NCBI GenBank assembly: GCA_964019055.1
Contig: OZ025224.1
Coordinates: forward strand, 2,100,001-2,164,000
Reading direction: 5' to 3'
Length of the DNA: 64,000 nt
Source: Anthopleura xanthogrammica
Taxonomy: Eukaryota > Cnidaria > Anthozoa > Actiniaria > Actiniidae
Shown: positions 37,716 through 49,500 of the stretch, piece after piece
Layout: each line of letters begins with the position of its first letter
Numbering within the stretch: the stretch's first letter is position 1
Position numbers and translations under genes: made by a program
The notes under the pieces: generated by a model
What the model saw: the letters and a program-made list of their open reading frames with translations, nothing else
The model's database searches: none
What the model was told of the DNA's origin: nothing

Positions 37716-40584
37716 CTAATCGTCTAGGAGATCATCATCGTCCAGTAAGTCATCGTCATCAAAATTGAAATCATCCTGTAATACATAAAAATCGATTAAA
37801 AGCCGGTATAGGAGGACAGGAAAGTGCAAACACGGTTATCGTGGGAAGCATACGGTACTGACTTACAGCACGTTCACAGTACGACATGCCGTAACATTGA
37901 AATGGCTTCTCATAAGAATGGTTATTGTATGAGAGGGAAGCATACGGTACTGACTTACAGCACGTACACGGTACGACATGCCGTAACATTGAAATGGCTT
38001 CTCATAAGAATGGTTATTGTATGAGAGGGAAGCAGAAGGTACTGACTTACAGCACGTACACGGTACGACATGCCGTAACATTGAAATGGCTTCTCATAAG
38101 AATGGTTATTGTATGAGAGGGAAGCAGAAGGTACTGATTTACAGCACGTACATAGTACGACATGCCGTAACATTGAAATGGCTTCTCATAAGAATGGTTA
38201 TTGTATGAGAGGGAAGCAGAAGGTACTGACTTACAGCACGTACATAGTACGACATGCCGTAACATTGAAATGGCTTCTCATAAGAATGGTTATTGTATGA
38301 GAGGGAAGCAGAAGGTACTGATTTACAGCACGTACATAGTACGACATGCCGTAACATTGAAATGGCTTCTCATAAGAATGGTTATTGTATGAGAGGGAAG
38401 CAGAAGGTACTGATTTACAGCACGTACATAGTACGACATGCCGTAACATTGAAATGGCTTCTCATAAGAATGGTTATTGTATGAGAGGGAAGCAGAAGGT
38501 ACTGACTTACAGCACGTACACAGTACGACATGCCGTAACATTGAAATGGTTTTTCATAAGAATGGTTATCGTATGAGTGGGAAACAAACAGTACTGACTC
38601 ATAGCAGTAACTGAAAAGGCAGACTGATCAAGTGCTTAGAGGCATCAAGTAAGATGGGGTTTGTATATGGATATGACACAAGCCCATCATGCATGGGGCA
38701 AATATTGTGAAAACAGGAAGTCCAGTAAAAGAGCTGTGTACCAGTAGCGATCAGTAAGAAAAGAATCATTCTGGAATGAATGTTTATAACATGAGCGCCA
38801 TGTTGTATCAGATTTACAACACAAGCCGGAGGCGAGTGTCTCTGTCTCTATCCGGACGCGCATGTCGTAAACTACTTATTCAATATTTGGTTACATAATT
38901 TAATTTTGCTTTGAAAGTTTAAAGATTTAGTTAGGCTCTGCTGAGAAACCCCAAGTTTAATAACATTTATGTGAATGATTTTGTGTCAGAATTACAAAAA
39001 ACGTTTTACGATTATGATTTCTATTGTGTTTTTTTAATGTATTATTAATGAGTGGAGTAAAGAAAATGTAGAAGTCCAACCCAACTCGAGACTTTCTATC
39101 AAGCTTTAAATGCCTAGCCTTTTAGCGAGGTAAAGCTCCCTGTGATCAAACACACATGACAAACTGGACGCAGAGTCTTAGGGCATAAAGGGAAAAATCA
39201 GGGATGGATGAAGCGATGGGAATGTAACATGGCAATCCTCAAGCAAAGGGATGGGCCCTGAGAGGAGGGAGTAGAAAGCCAGTAAGAATAAGATAGAGTT
39301 AGACTTACATCATCCAATTGGTTGTCGCCTGCTGCGTCCTCGAAGTCGAGATCATCGTCGTCATCCTGTAACATAACGTACATCAGGAGTTTGAGCTGTT
39401 TGTATAGAAACAAACATGTGACTCGATAAATAAGAAAGAAAGAACAAACAGATACAAGGGTTATACATGTACACACTCAGCTATTTCAAAAAATGTTGAT
39501 GATACAGATACAAGTATTAGGGTTATACACTCAGTTATTTCAAATGTTGATGAGGCGAGCGGCGATTGGAAATCGGTGATTGGTGAGGAAAAATAACCAA
39601 GTAAAATGAGACCTTTTCAATTGAAAATTCACAAGATGAACGAACCATTTACAATGCGGGTACTATAACCGGTACCGCTTAGACAACGAGAACCCGAGAA
39701 CCAATCAAAATGTAGATTAAAAACAATGCATCCTGAAACTTGGTCAATAAGTTGTATGTTGTTCTTCCGTGTGTAACTTTCATTGAATTGGTTTTTCAAA
39801 CTCGGACTTAGTCCCTTTCCCGTTTTGTTAACCTCTCCGCCCCCCCGCCCCCCTCTCTCTAGACTAGACTGACTCCCACATCATAAGAACCTAAGCTACC
39901 TTATCATCAGCAGACGATGGTTTATCTGCACTTGAAGGATTAACTTCATTGGGCTCGGACGATGCTTGCGAGGGTGGCTCAGGCGCTGGCTCTGGAGCTG
40001 AAGGCGCGGTCTGCGGTGGTTGAGTAGGCCTAGGTTCTAGTGGTTCAGAGGGAGCACTGAATATAGGTGGTTGTGTATCAACCTTATTCAGCTCGTCCTC
40101 CAGGTCTTCGATCCTCATTCCTTCTGCTGCTGACTGGTAATGTAAAGAAATAATAATGAGCTTTTCCATTCTAGAAAACATATTAATTCCCCTGGGGGGT
40201 AGGATGGGATGGTAGTTGTCCCACTATTAATTTCAAATCATGAGACCACTTTCTCGAGAACTTTTGTTGTTGTTGTTGTTGTTGTTGTTGGTTCCCGATG
40301 ACATATTCATGTCTCAATTCAGACCAAGAACTGCATTTTTCAAAACATCAATTCTACTATAGCGAATGGTCTAAGTTAAGACATCTAAGGGATTCTTCCT
40401 TTAGATTGAAAATCTAAAGGCACCTAAGAGAAGCTTTAAGTTGGCGCATGGCGACATGTGTTCGCCTCAGAAGGGCCTATAGTAATGTAAGATGATGCCT
40501 CGTAACACTTACAACAAGAGCATCAAGAGTTCCATTCTCCTGTGCAGCCTTAATCTCCTGGAAGACGTCTCTTTCAGTATTATT
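37716..40584 (-). CDS. COPB2: COPB2 exons 25-28: variable C-terminal tail
   Basis: Residues 828-967. Exon 25 ([14 protein letters not shown]) still resembles the family. Exon 26 (78 residues) is low-complexity and rich in Pro, Ser, Ala and Glu (e.g. [16 protein letters not shown]). Exons 27 and 28 are short and nearly all acidic: 27 starts [13 protein letters not shown] and 28 reads [19 protein letters not shown] before TAG. Each of these exons opens right after the acceptor with GATGA, which suggests an old exon duplication. Acidic C-termini are normal for beta'-COP (the human protein also ends in Asp/Glu/Leu), but the Pro-rich insert is longer here. Confidence 0.88.
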
Positions 40585-43500
40585 CTGAAATACAAAAGAA
40601 TCTCAAAGTTATAGATATATTTCCACAAGTATATTATACAAGAAGGTGAGTCAACTAATCAGAATTTAGGATTCGACATGTCCCTGCTCGGAAAATGCTA
40701 ACCAAAAATAGTTGACCCATAATTTCTTTTTTTGGCGACGCGCTCAACTCAGCTGGAAAGAACGTACTGCTAAATGTTCGGGTAATGTTCGGGTAATGTT
40801 CGGGTAATGTTCGGGTAATGTTCGGGTAATCCTCGGGTAATCTTCGGTATCCTGCTTTATCTACCCAAACGTACTATAGGAATACTCAGTCCTCAATACC
40901 CGCATAAACATCTTCTACTAACCGGTACGTTCTTGTATTGCGTAGCAGGCTTAAGGGTCATCCTTTCTTGCTTCAAGAACTTCTCTGCCATGACTGCTGC
41001 TTGGAACTCAGGGAACAGGTTTTCATACTCAGATGGATCAGCTAGAGATTCGGCCGCTTTCTTGTTGACTTTTTCAAGATCTTCTTTCCATAATTTCACA
41101 ATTCTGCATAGCAAATAAAAACCACAGTTATATCAGCCATCGCATCCGACATCAACTTGCCGATTCGCTATGCCTTCGAGATGTTAGATAATTTCAGTAA
41201 AAAAATGAATAAATCTTCGGGGCTTTTAACTCCTACTCCACTTAGTGCAACTTCTACTCTCGCAAGTTTTGAGGATACTGCCTAGACAGTTTAAATTATG
41301 CAGTTTGAGGCATTATATTTTCCGTTTGATACTCAAGAATGATTTTCACCATCAGAAGGATATGACCTGCATTTTAACCTATAGTGTGTCTGTATCACTT
41401 TTATGTTTGGTGGCTAAAAGGTTTGTAGATTTCAAAGGAGACCGTCAAAAGAGACCGCCAAACGTTGACCCTTTAGCCACCAAACATAAAAGTTTGAGGC
41501 TCCACTTAGAACATGTTTTGCTGTCTGGTGTTCACGCTTAGATGCAAACGATTGTGTGAAATTAGTCATCGTGTCAGTAGACCTCTACAGCTGTTACAAA
41601 CGTTGCCGCAAAGGCACACAAGCAGAGGTACTGTAATATTGGCTTCTAAAGCATTTCTTGGTGTAAAGCCAATATTTTACTTCGAAACGCGGGGAGTGGT
41701 TGCCCAATTCTCTCGAGCCAGGGGCTCATGTTTAAAGCGTTCGAAGGTGCGCCCTTTACCCATATGTGAATACGTTTGCGATATCTAGTGATGTGTGAGC
41801 CATGTTTCTGCCTGGGCCTTTTGCTCATCTACCATAAACATCTGATAGAGCAGTTTTCGTATGACTTTGAAAAACTTACGGCACGGACCGCGCCTTGGCG
41901 TGACCGAGTGAGTGTCGTGCCGTGCAAGAAAAAAAATGAAATTCCGTGCTGTTGTCGCACCGCGCCGTAACCGTGCCGTGTGTCGTGACTTTTCACAATC
42001 ACACCAAATCTCCCCTATTATGTCCACGTATCTTACCGCGATACGTGGCTGGGTGCGTAGGTCCTGGCCATGAAAGCAGCTTCTGGAAAGCGATCAGTAC
42101 TGCATAATAAATCAAGGCATTCTTCCACCCTGGAACAAATAAATAGATGCCAGTATAAACATTTATCATTATAACAACCAATAAACAAAGCGCTTTTATA
42201 GAGACAATTTTAAGAGAGAAAGAGAGAAGGGAGAGGTACGAGTAGGGATAGGGAGATGGAAACTGACGTACATGTAAGGTGCGGTAAAGGCCCGTTTACA
42301 CACACGATTTGGGGTTGTGATAAAATCGCTTTTGAAATAGCTGCTATTGTAAACAGGCCTAAACCGGGCAACAAATTCGTGTAACTTGTCGCGCAACATT
42401 GTTGTGTTGCAAGTTGCAGAGCGAATGTTGCTCGTAATACCACCCAGTGAAACAACAAAATCATTTTGTTGAGCGACTTTGTTGCAGAAGCAGAAGCTCT
42501 TTCTACTCTCTGCAACAATGACAAGCTGCACGATTTTGTTGCTTGTACTACCTCACTTTCAAGGACGAATAAATACAAATTCAAAGGCTCTGCATAAGGT
42601 ATTAACATTGTACTGAGGAGAGAAGTATTAAAGGGGCACTTGGATGAAAATTGATGAAAATTGGAAATGCCTTGAAAATTGGTTAAACTTATCTATATGG
42701 CCCCAATAGTAGCCAAGCAACATATTTTCTTCACAGTCAAAATTTGCAGATAAAAATTATGTATTTTTTTCAGCATCTAAATTGTGAGTAAATGACGTCA
42801 TTTACTCAACCCTATTGTTCTTTTAGTTTTTAAACCAAAATTTCTCAACTGCGTAGTGGCTCCCAGGCTAAAATTTTTGCCAATTTGGTTTTCATAATCA
42901 TGATTGAGTCATATTATTCTTAAAAACTTGAACTATTCGGACTTTCAAAATATGGGGCGTTTTCATCCAAGTGCCCCTTTAATATTTTCAAATGATGTAT
43001 ACACAATGGGAGAGCACTAACCGTCCAAGAACAAAGTAAGCCAGGAACGCCACATTATTCTTCCCTTTCTTTGCTGCTGTGACAGCGAGTCTTGAGATCA
43101 TATCTGCATCCCCAGATGAAGTAGCAAGCAATAACAAACCGCCAAAGTCCTGTGCATGGTGCAAGCACTCTTGTGCTAGCTGGATCTGGCATTTTGATAT
43201 GGCCAACTCTGCTAACTGCTTCCATTTACGTTCACTCTGTAATGGGACACAAAGAACGTTCAGTTTTGGACTGCCACAGGTAGCCCGAGCAAGAACAAAG
43301 TAACGAGATTGGCAAGCACAAGGAGCTTGAGGAAAAAGTTGACCCTACAGTACCAAACACGGCTTACCTCAGACTCAACAGCGATCTCGTAAGCAGTCTT
43401 TAATTCACCAAGATGAACAGCTAACTCGAATCTGAAATCGAATATAAAACGTTTAAGTACATGACATTGTGCTTACAGGGTTTGGTATTAACAAAATATG

Positions 43501-46500
43501 ACAAAAATCCAGAGGCCTCACTTGCACCATCCCGGGGGTTGTATCAGGGTTGGATCTGTAAGTTAGCCATGCCCTGACTTAGATCAGCCCAGAGGTTGTT
43601 TGAAGGTTCAATCTGTGAGTTAGCCATGCCCTGACTTAGATCAGCCCAGAGGTTGTTTCAGGGTTCAATCTGTGAGTTAGCCATGCCCTGACTTAGATCA
43701 GCCCAGAGGTTGTTTGAAGGTTCAATCTGTGAGTTAGCCATGCCCTGACTTAGATCAGCCAAGAGGTTGTTTCAGGGTTCAATCTGTGAGTTAGCCATGC
43801 CATGACTTAGATTAGCCCAGGGGTTGTTTCAGGGTTCGATCTGTGAGTTAGCTGTATAATATATAATATATAATTTGAAGGTTTTTTTAACAAAGGTACC
43901 TGTGTTCTGGATCACATGATACAGCCAGTGCCTGCTGCTTGAATCCTTGCTTTTCAAGGAAATGTGCAACACGATTTCTTTGTTCTCTTGGGATTGTAGG
44001 CAAGACCTGAAGAGAACAACAATAGGATTAAGACACTAGTCAGTTGGTTGTGTGGGAATCATACAGAAGACACCTCAATTTGTGGTGTGCCTCAAGATCA
44101 AACCTGGGACCTTCCACACAAAAGCCAGAAGCACAAACCACTTTTCCACTCACCTGTTTGGCTGTTTCAAAGTCCTGTCTCATTACAGCTGTCTGATACT
44201 CAAGGACAGACAGTAAAAGCGAGTAACTAATTACTGTCATGTCTTTATCTGCTAAGTACAGTCGACTGTCTTTAGGTATATACCCCAGCAGGTACATTGG
44301 CCTGGAGAAAAATAACAGATTGCATGTAGGTTTTAAAATCTCCATCACTTGCATCTAATCACTGATATGGGGGGGGGGGGGCTTATTTATTTCAGGCATG
44401 TTTGAGGGGGGTAGAGAGGGGGCTAAATAAATATATTTCTCAGTCTATAGAATGAGGGGGGCTATTTGAGAGGGTGGCTTTATAGAGGATTTACACTAAG
44501 TTCACCAGTCTTATCACCATATAAAGTTAACCTTTTTGTCTGAAAAGGCTACAAAATACAACCAATATCTTACCTGTCCAGATGAGCAATAGTCACAATT
44601 TCTCCACCAACATAGTAGTTTAGTCTGTTAACTGTAATGATCACAGATAAAATGTATGGTTAGAAAGGAATAAAAGATGTCCTTATTGGACAAATAAACA
44701 ATCAAACACCACAAGGTGCAATAAATCAAATCAGATTAGCATTCTATCTTTGTGTTATTGTTTAAATAATATGTATCCAAATCGAGTCTTTGGCTAGTAC
44801 ATGCATTCAGCTGTACCTTCGGCTTGGGTGTAGTATGTTTTTTTCATTTCAGACCATGTGTTATTCTGTATACTATAACATGGTTTGTACTACTTTGGAA
44901 GTATAGAATTCAAGGACTTTTTAAGGAGAAAAGTCTATTTTTCAAGGACAACTTTATCACAGTATACTACTATCTGAGTGTATATCTCAATGGTCTTCCA
45001 ATTTTCAAGGACTTTTCAAGGAAAGATTGAATTAGCCACTTTGGAAACGAGTAAGGGACTGGGGCGAGTTTTGAATTTTAATCTTATGAGCAAAAACGTT
45101 TTGTTATCTGATAAAGCGTCTCATGATTAGTAAGTCTGGCAAATTTGAAGGTGTTTGTTAAAAAAGAAGCAGGGTTACAAGCCTTCAAAAGTGTTGAAAA
45201 TTTACAAAGAATGTATGGTTACAGGGGACAAGCGTCCCCTGTAACCATACATTCTTTGTAAATTTTTGACACTTTTGAATGCCAATAATTCTGGTTCTTT
45301 TCATTCGATCATGTTCAAATTTGACAGACTTACTAATCTTGAGATGATTTATCAGATAACAAAACTTTTTTGCTCATAAGATTAAAATTCAAAACTCGCC
45401 CCAGTCCCTTGCTCGTTTCCAAAGTGGCTAAATCACAGACTTTTCAAGACAAATGGAGAAATTCAAGGACTTTTCAAGGTTGTATGAACCATGTATAAGA
45501 CATTCTCAAGTGGTCTGAAATGGGAAAACATTACACCCAAACTGAAAACATCTACTGTCTGAGCCAAGCAGTAAACTGGCTTCATGGAGGAACAAAACCA
45601 GAACTACTGTACATGTACACCAGTATGAGTATGTAAACCCTGTCTTACCTGAGTTAGTGTAGATAAAACAGTCTCCAACCCAAACACCAGTCTTGACAAT
45701 TTCTTCTATTTCTCCTTGTACATCAAAAGCATCTTCAATACCATCCTCAGTCATATCTTCACGTGTTTCTAAGGCTTTAGCCACATTATCAGGATTGTAT
45801 TTCAGTATGAAGAAAGATTCATCGGTGCTTATACAACACAATTCTCCACTGTCTGACCAGAAAATCTGTCAAGAAATACAAGAAATACTTCAAGATTTCA
45901 AAGTCCCAGTTCACGAGTTCCCCCAGGACAGCTGCGGGGAGCCTAAGGGGCTGTAGAAACTTGGGATCTTGAGAGAATAGCATTAGAGGTTCCAAATAAA
46001 TTGACCAAATGACCCTGGATGTACTGTTCTACTATAAACTTTTTCGAATTTGTAAAATATAGTACTACTGTGTTCCTTGACTACAGTTCATTTACGTAGG
46101 GTTAGTGTCAATTTGTGTAGAATATTCATGTGTTCCTGTGAGGGTTTGTAGAATTTCAAGAGTGTTTGTATTGTTGAAGTTGTGCATTCTTTACTTTACT
46201 GTTGGTATTCGTGTATATTTTGACACTGAAATGAGGCTAACCCTGAGTAAATGAGTCTGTAGTCAAGGAACACAGCAGTATATATGAATTCAAAAATGGT
46301 CTTAATGACTTACATTTCTTGGTTGGATTTCAATTCTTCTCAACATTTCATTATTCTCCCAGTCATAAAATGACAATCCTCCAGCAGATTTCACACCAAG
46401 TAAATATCCACCATAAATACCTACAAAATAACAGAAGTAATGTAATGTAATGTTTTAACTTAAGGTAATAAACCATTGGTGATGCAGTGAGAGTCCAAGA

Positions 46501-49500
46501 GTTGGAAGAGCAATGAAGTGGGCATGTTTATTTGAGTCAAATAACCATGATATTGAGGATGGGGCTTAAAATAACAGCTGGTCATCTGGCAATGTCCAGC
46601 CAGAATTAAAGCTTGTCCTGTCAAATCTTCTCTTTGCTGGTCATTTTGACCATTAACCAAGCCAGAAACCTGGCATAGCCGTGCTAAAACTAATTCGGCT
46701 GGTCTTCATGGCCAGCGACTGACCAGCTGTTATTTCAAGCCCTGGGAGGGTGACATTTTGTGGTTTAAATGCAAACATGTGCAGCTTTGGTACTTACCTT
46801 CTGCACCATACTCTGGCTTAAAGGTTTTCTTTTCTTTAAAATTCTTAAAAATCTTAATTTTGTTTCCATCTCGGATACCATATCTAAACAAACAAACAAA
46901 CAACAAATTGATTATAAAGCAGCACAAACTTGACATTTTTCTATGTGAATCCCTGCTTGTTTAGAAACAGAGACCCATGACATACAGTACATATAGCTAT
47001 GAGTATTTTGACCATAATAAACAAGCAAAAGGAGTGGTGAGCAACAGAAAGAGAGAGAGAGCTACTTTATAGAGGATTCAGCAGGAACACTTGAATTTGG
47101 TCTGATCTGATTTACAAGAGAAATAATTTAGTTTTCTAGGGGGAAATATTCTATTGTTCCTGCCTCTTGTCATGGATGCCATCACATGATGGTGCAATGC
47201 CTCTATTCGGATACTGTTTAAATTTCTATAAAAATTCTCTGGAAAATACACTGGAAAATAAAGAAATTAGAACTTACTCAGAGGAATCTGAAGCCCAAAC
47301 AAATTCCTGTGCAGAACCAAAGCTCTTGTTTCTTAAAGCCATAGCTGTGTATATGATGTACTCTCCATCTCCACAAACAACTACAAACCTGAAAAACATT
47401 AAAATCAATTTCAAAAACAGTGCTTCTGATCCAAAAATGCAAAAAATTTAAATCAATTTTATCTATAGAGCTGTTAAGTTGTGACGTAATTTGGGGTCCA
47501 ACTGCTCAAAAATAGCGCTAAAATAAAGCGAAAATTGTGCTCAGTGATTTACCCTCCACCTGAAGCAATTAACTTTGGACAACAAATCTTGTCATAAAGA
47601 AAAAATAGAAAAATCTTTATAGAACTGCTTTTTGTTTTGGGCTCGAAAGTCATTTTTCCATTCCATTGACGTCACAATAAAAAGCTCTTTAGAGGGTGAC
47701 ATGTGGTAGTTGCAACTGATAAACTTGTGGTCCTCTTACTTTAACGTCTCTGAAAGAGATGGGACCACCATTTGATGTGGTCACCTGAGCCACAGCAAAG
47801 GTTTAACAACTTGAATACACTTGAATTTCCAGATATTTTTAGAGCAAAGGCAGGACCCTCTATTCGGATACTGTATTTTGAGATGTGCTGCACTGTTAAC
47901 TGTACATGTAGTACTGTATGATCATTACCTTCCATTTGGGTTATGGGAAAGAGTCTGGGGAAATATCTCACAAGATCCCATGTCTTTGATAGCTAGAGAC
48001 AGACGCTCCCCATCCTTGATATCATCATCTGAAAAAATGATACTATTAGAAATAGTCCAGACAGACATGACAATTTCATATCAAACGAGAAACTGAAATA
48101 AAAAAGATTAAATGAATGGAAGGAAGGAAGGAAGAAAGGAAGGAAGTAATGAAATAATGGAATGAATGATTACTAAATAAGTTAATGAGTTGAGAGATTG
48201 AGGAGAAAATGAGTTAGAGAGTGAAAAAGTTACTGTCAAAATAAAATGAAAAACAAGAAAAGTAAATGTGTAGAAAAAGGTGATGGAAGAATAGGAACAG
48301 AGAAAAAAGTCTGCATAAAACCTTACCTGACAAATTCTTGAGATTTGCTTGTTGTATTTCACTATGTTTAGCAAATATGATTTTGCCATTGGTGTCCATG
48401 GACATGGCTGGTTCTTCACGACCAAGCTATACAACAAACAAACAAGATTAACACTAACTGACCTAATTCAATGTTTTCCCATGTTAGACAATGTGTCAAT
48501 CTCGAGCTAAAAAATAACATTCTTTGTTTGAGTCGTATCCATACTACGGATGTCACCAAAGTTGATTTTCAAGGCAGAAAAACCTTTCACGGTCATGCCC
48601 TAAGACATAGATGACTCCACCGACAAACAACAACATTTTAGTCTGCATTCCTTTCTCCACAGGTTGGTGTCCTTTTGATCATTTTTTCCCCCTACAACTT
48701 ATCAAAAAGATGCCGACCCGTATTATATGCTAACAAAAACCATATCAATAAAACAGTTAGCAAACAGTTATTGATATAAAAGACTTCATGACTGATGCTG
48801 AAACTTACCTTTATAAGCATACTACCCTCATCATAACCCAGAGCAACATTATTGGAACCTTTCATCATGGATATGGTCCATACTCTCTCCAGGCCATAGT
48901 TTAATGTGCTCTCCAAACGATAGGTATTGGCATGCCACACGCGCACAGTACCTGTAGAACAACAATACACATGGGATAGAGGTCAGTCATGTGACCAAAA
49001 TATTCAGAGTTTGAAATTCCAAGAAGATAAATGGCTAAAGGTGAGTTGAAAATTACAAATATCGATTGAAAAGAAATTGAACTCACATTTTCTAGCTAGT
49101 TCTATTTTTAGAAAATAATGATATGCAAAGCCGAAAAATAATGTCTTTGCATTTGCATTCAATCCATTTATCTTTGTTGTAAGCTGCTCAATGCACAAGA
49201 TAAGCTTATCTTGTCATTAAAATATTCAAATTCTAACCCTGATATGCAATATAGCAATGTATATGTTTTCCATCAAATTCTGCAGATCTATACAGTACTA
49301 TACTGCACATGTATAGTGTATTAATTAGCATGGGTGGCATAATGGTTTAATTACCACTCATCTCTCACTGCTGTGGTCCTGGTTGCAGCCCTAACTTAAG
49401 CCAGATCTTATGTGAGTTGAGTTTGTATGATGTACTGTACATGTACATGTATTGTTCTCTCATGTTTAACTCACCATCTTCTGATCCAGTTAGGATGATA

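Noticed and set aside
37771..38576. Chain of overlapping 63- and 72-codon frames on both strands, resembling a gene family or a CRISPR array
   Set aside because: They recur every 92 bases because the DNA is a contiguous minisatellite. There are no unique spacers, and it lies in a COPB2 intron.
42196..42608. Minus-strand frames of 111 and 132 codons
   Set aside because: They lie within a COPB2 intron over palindromic repeat sequence and match no family.
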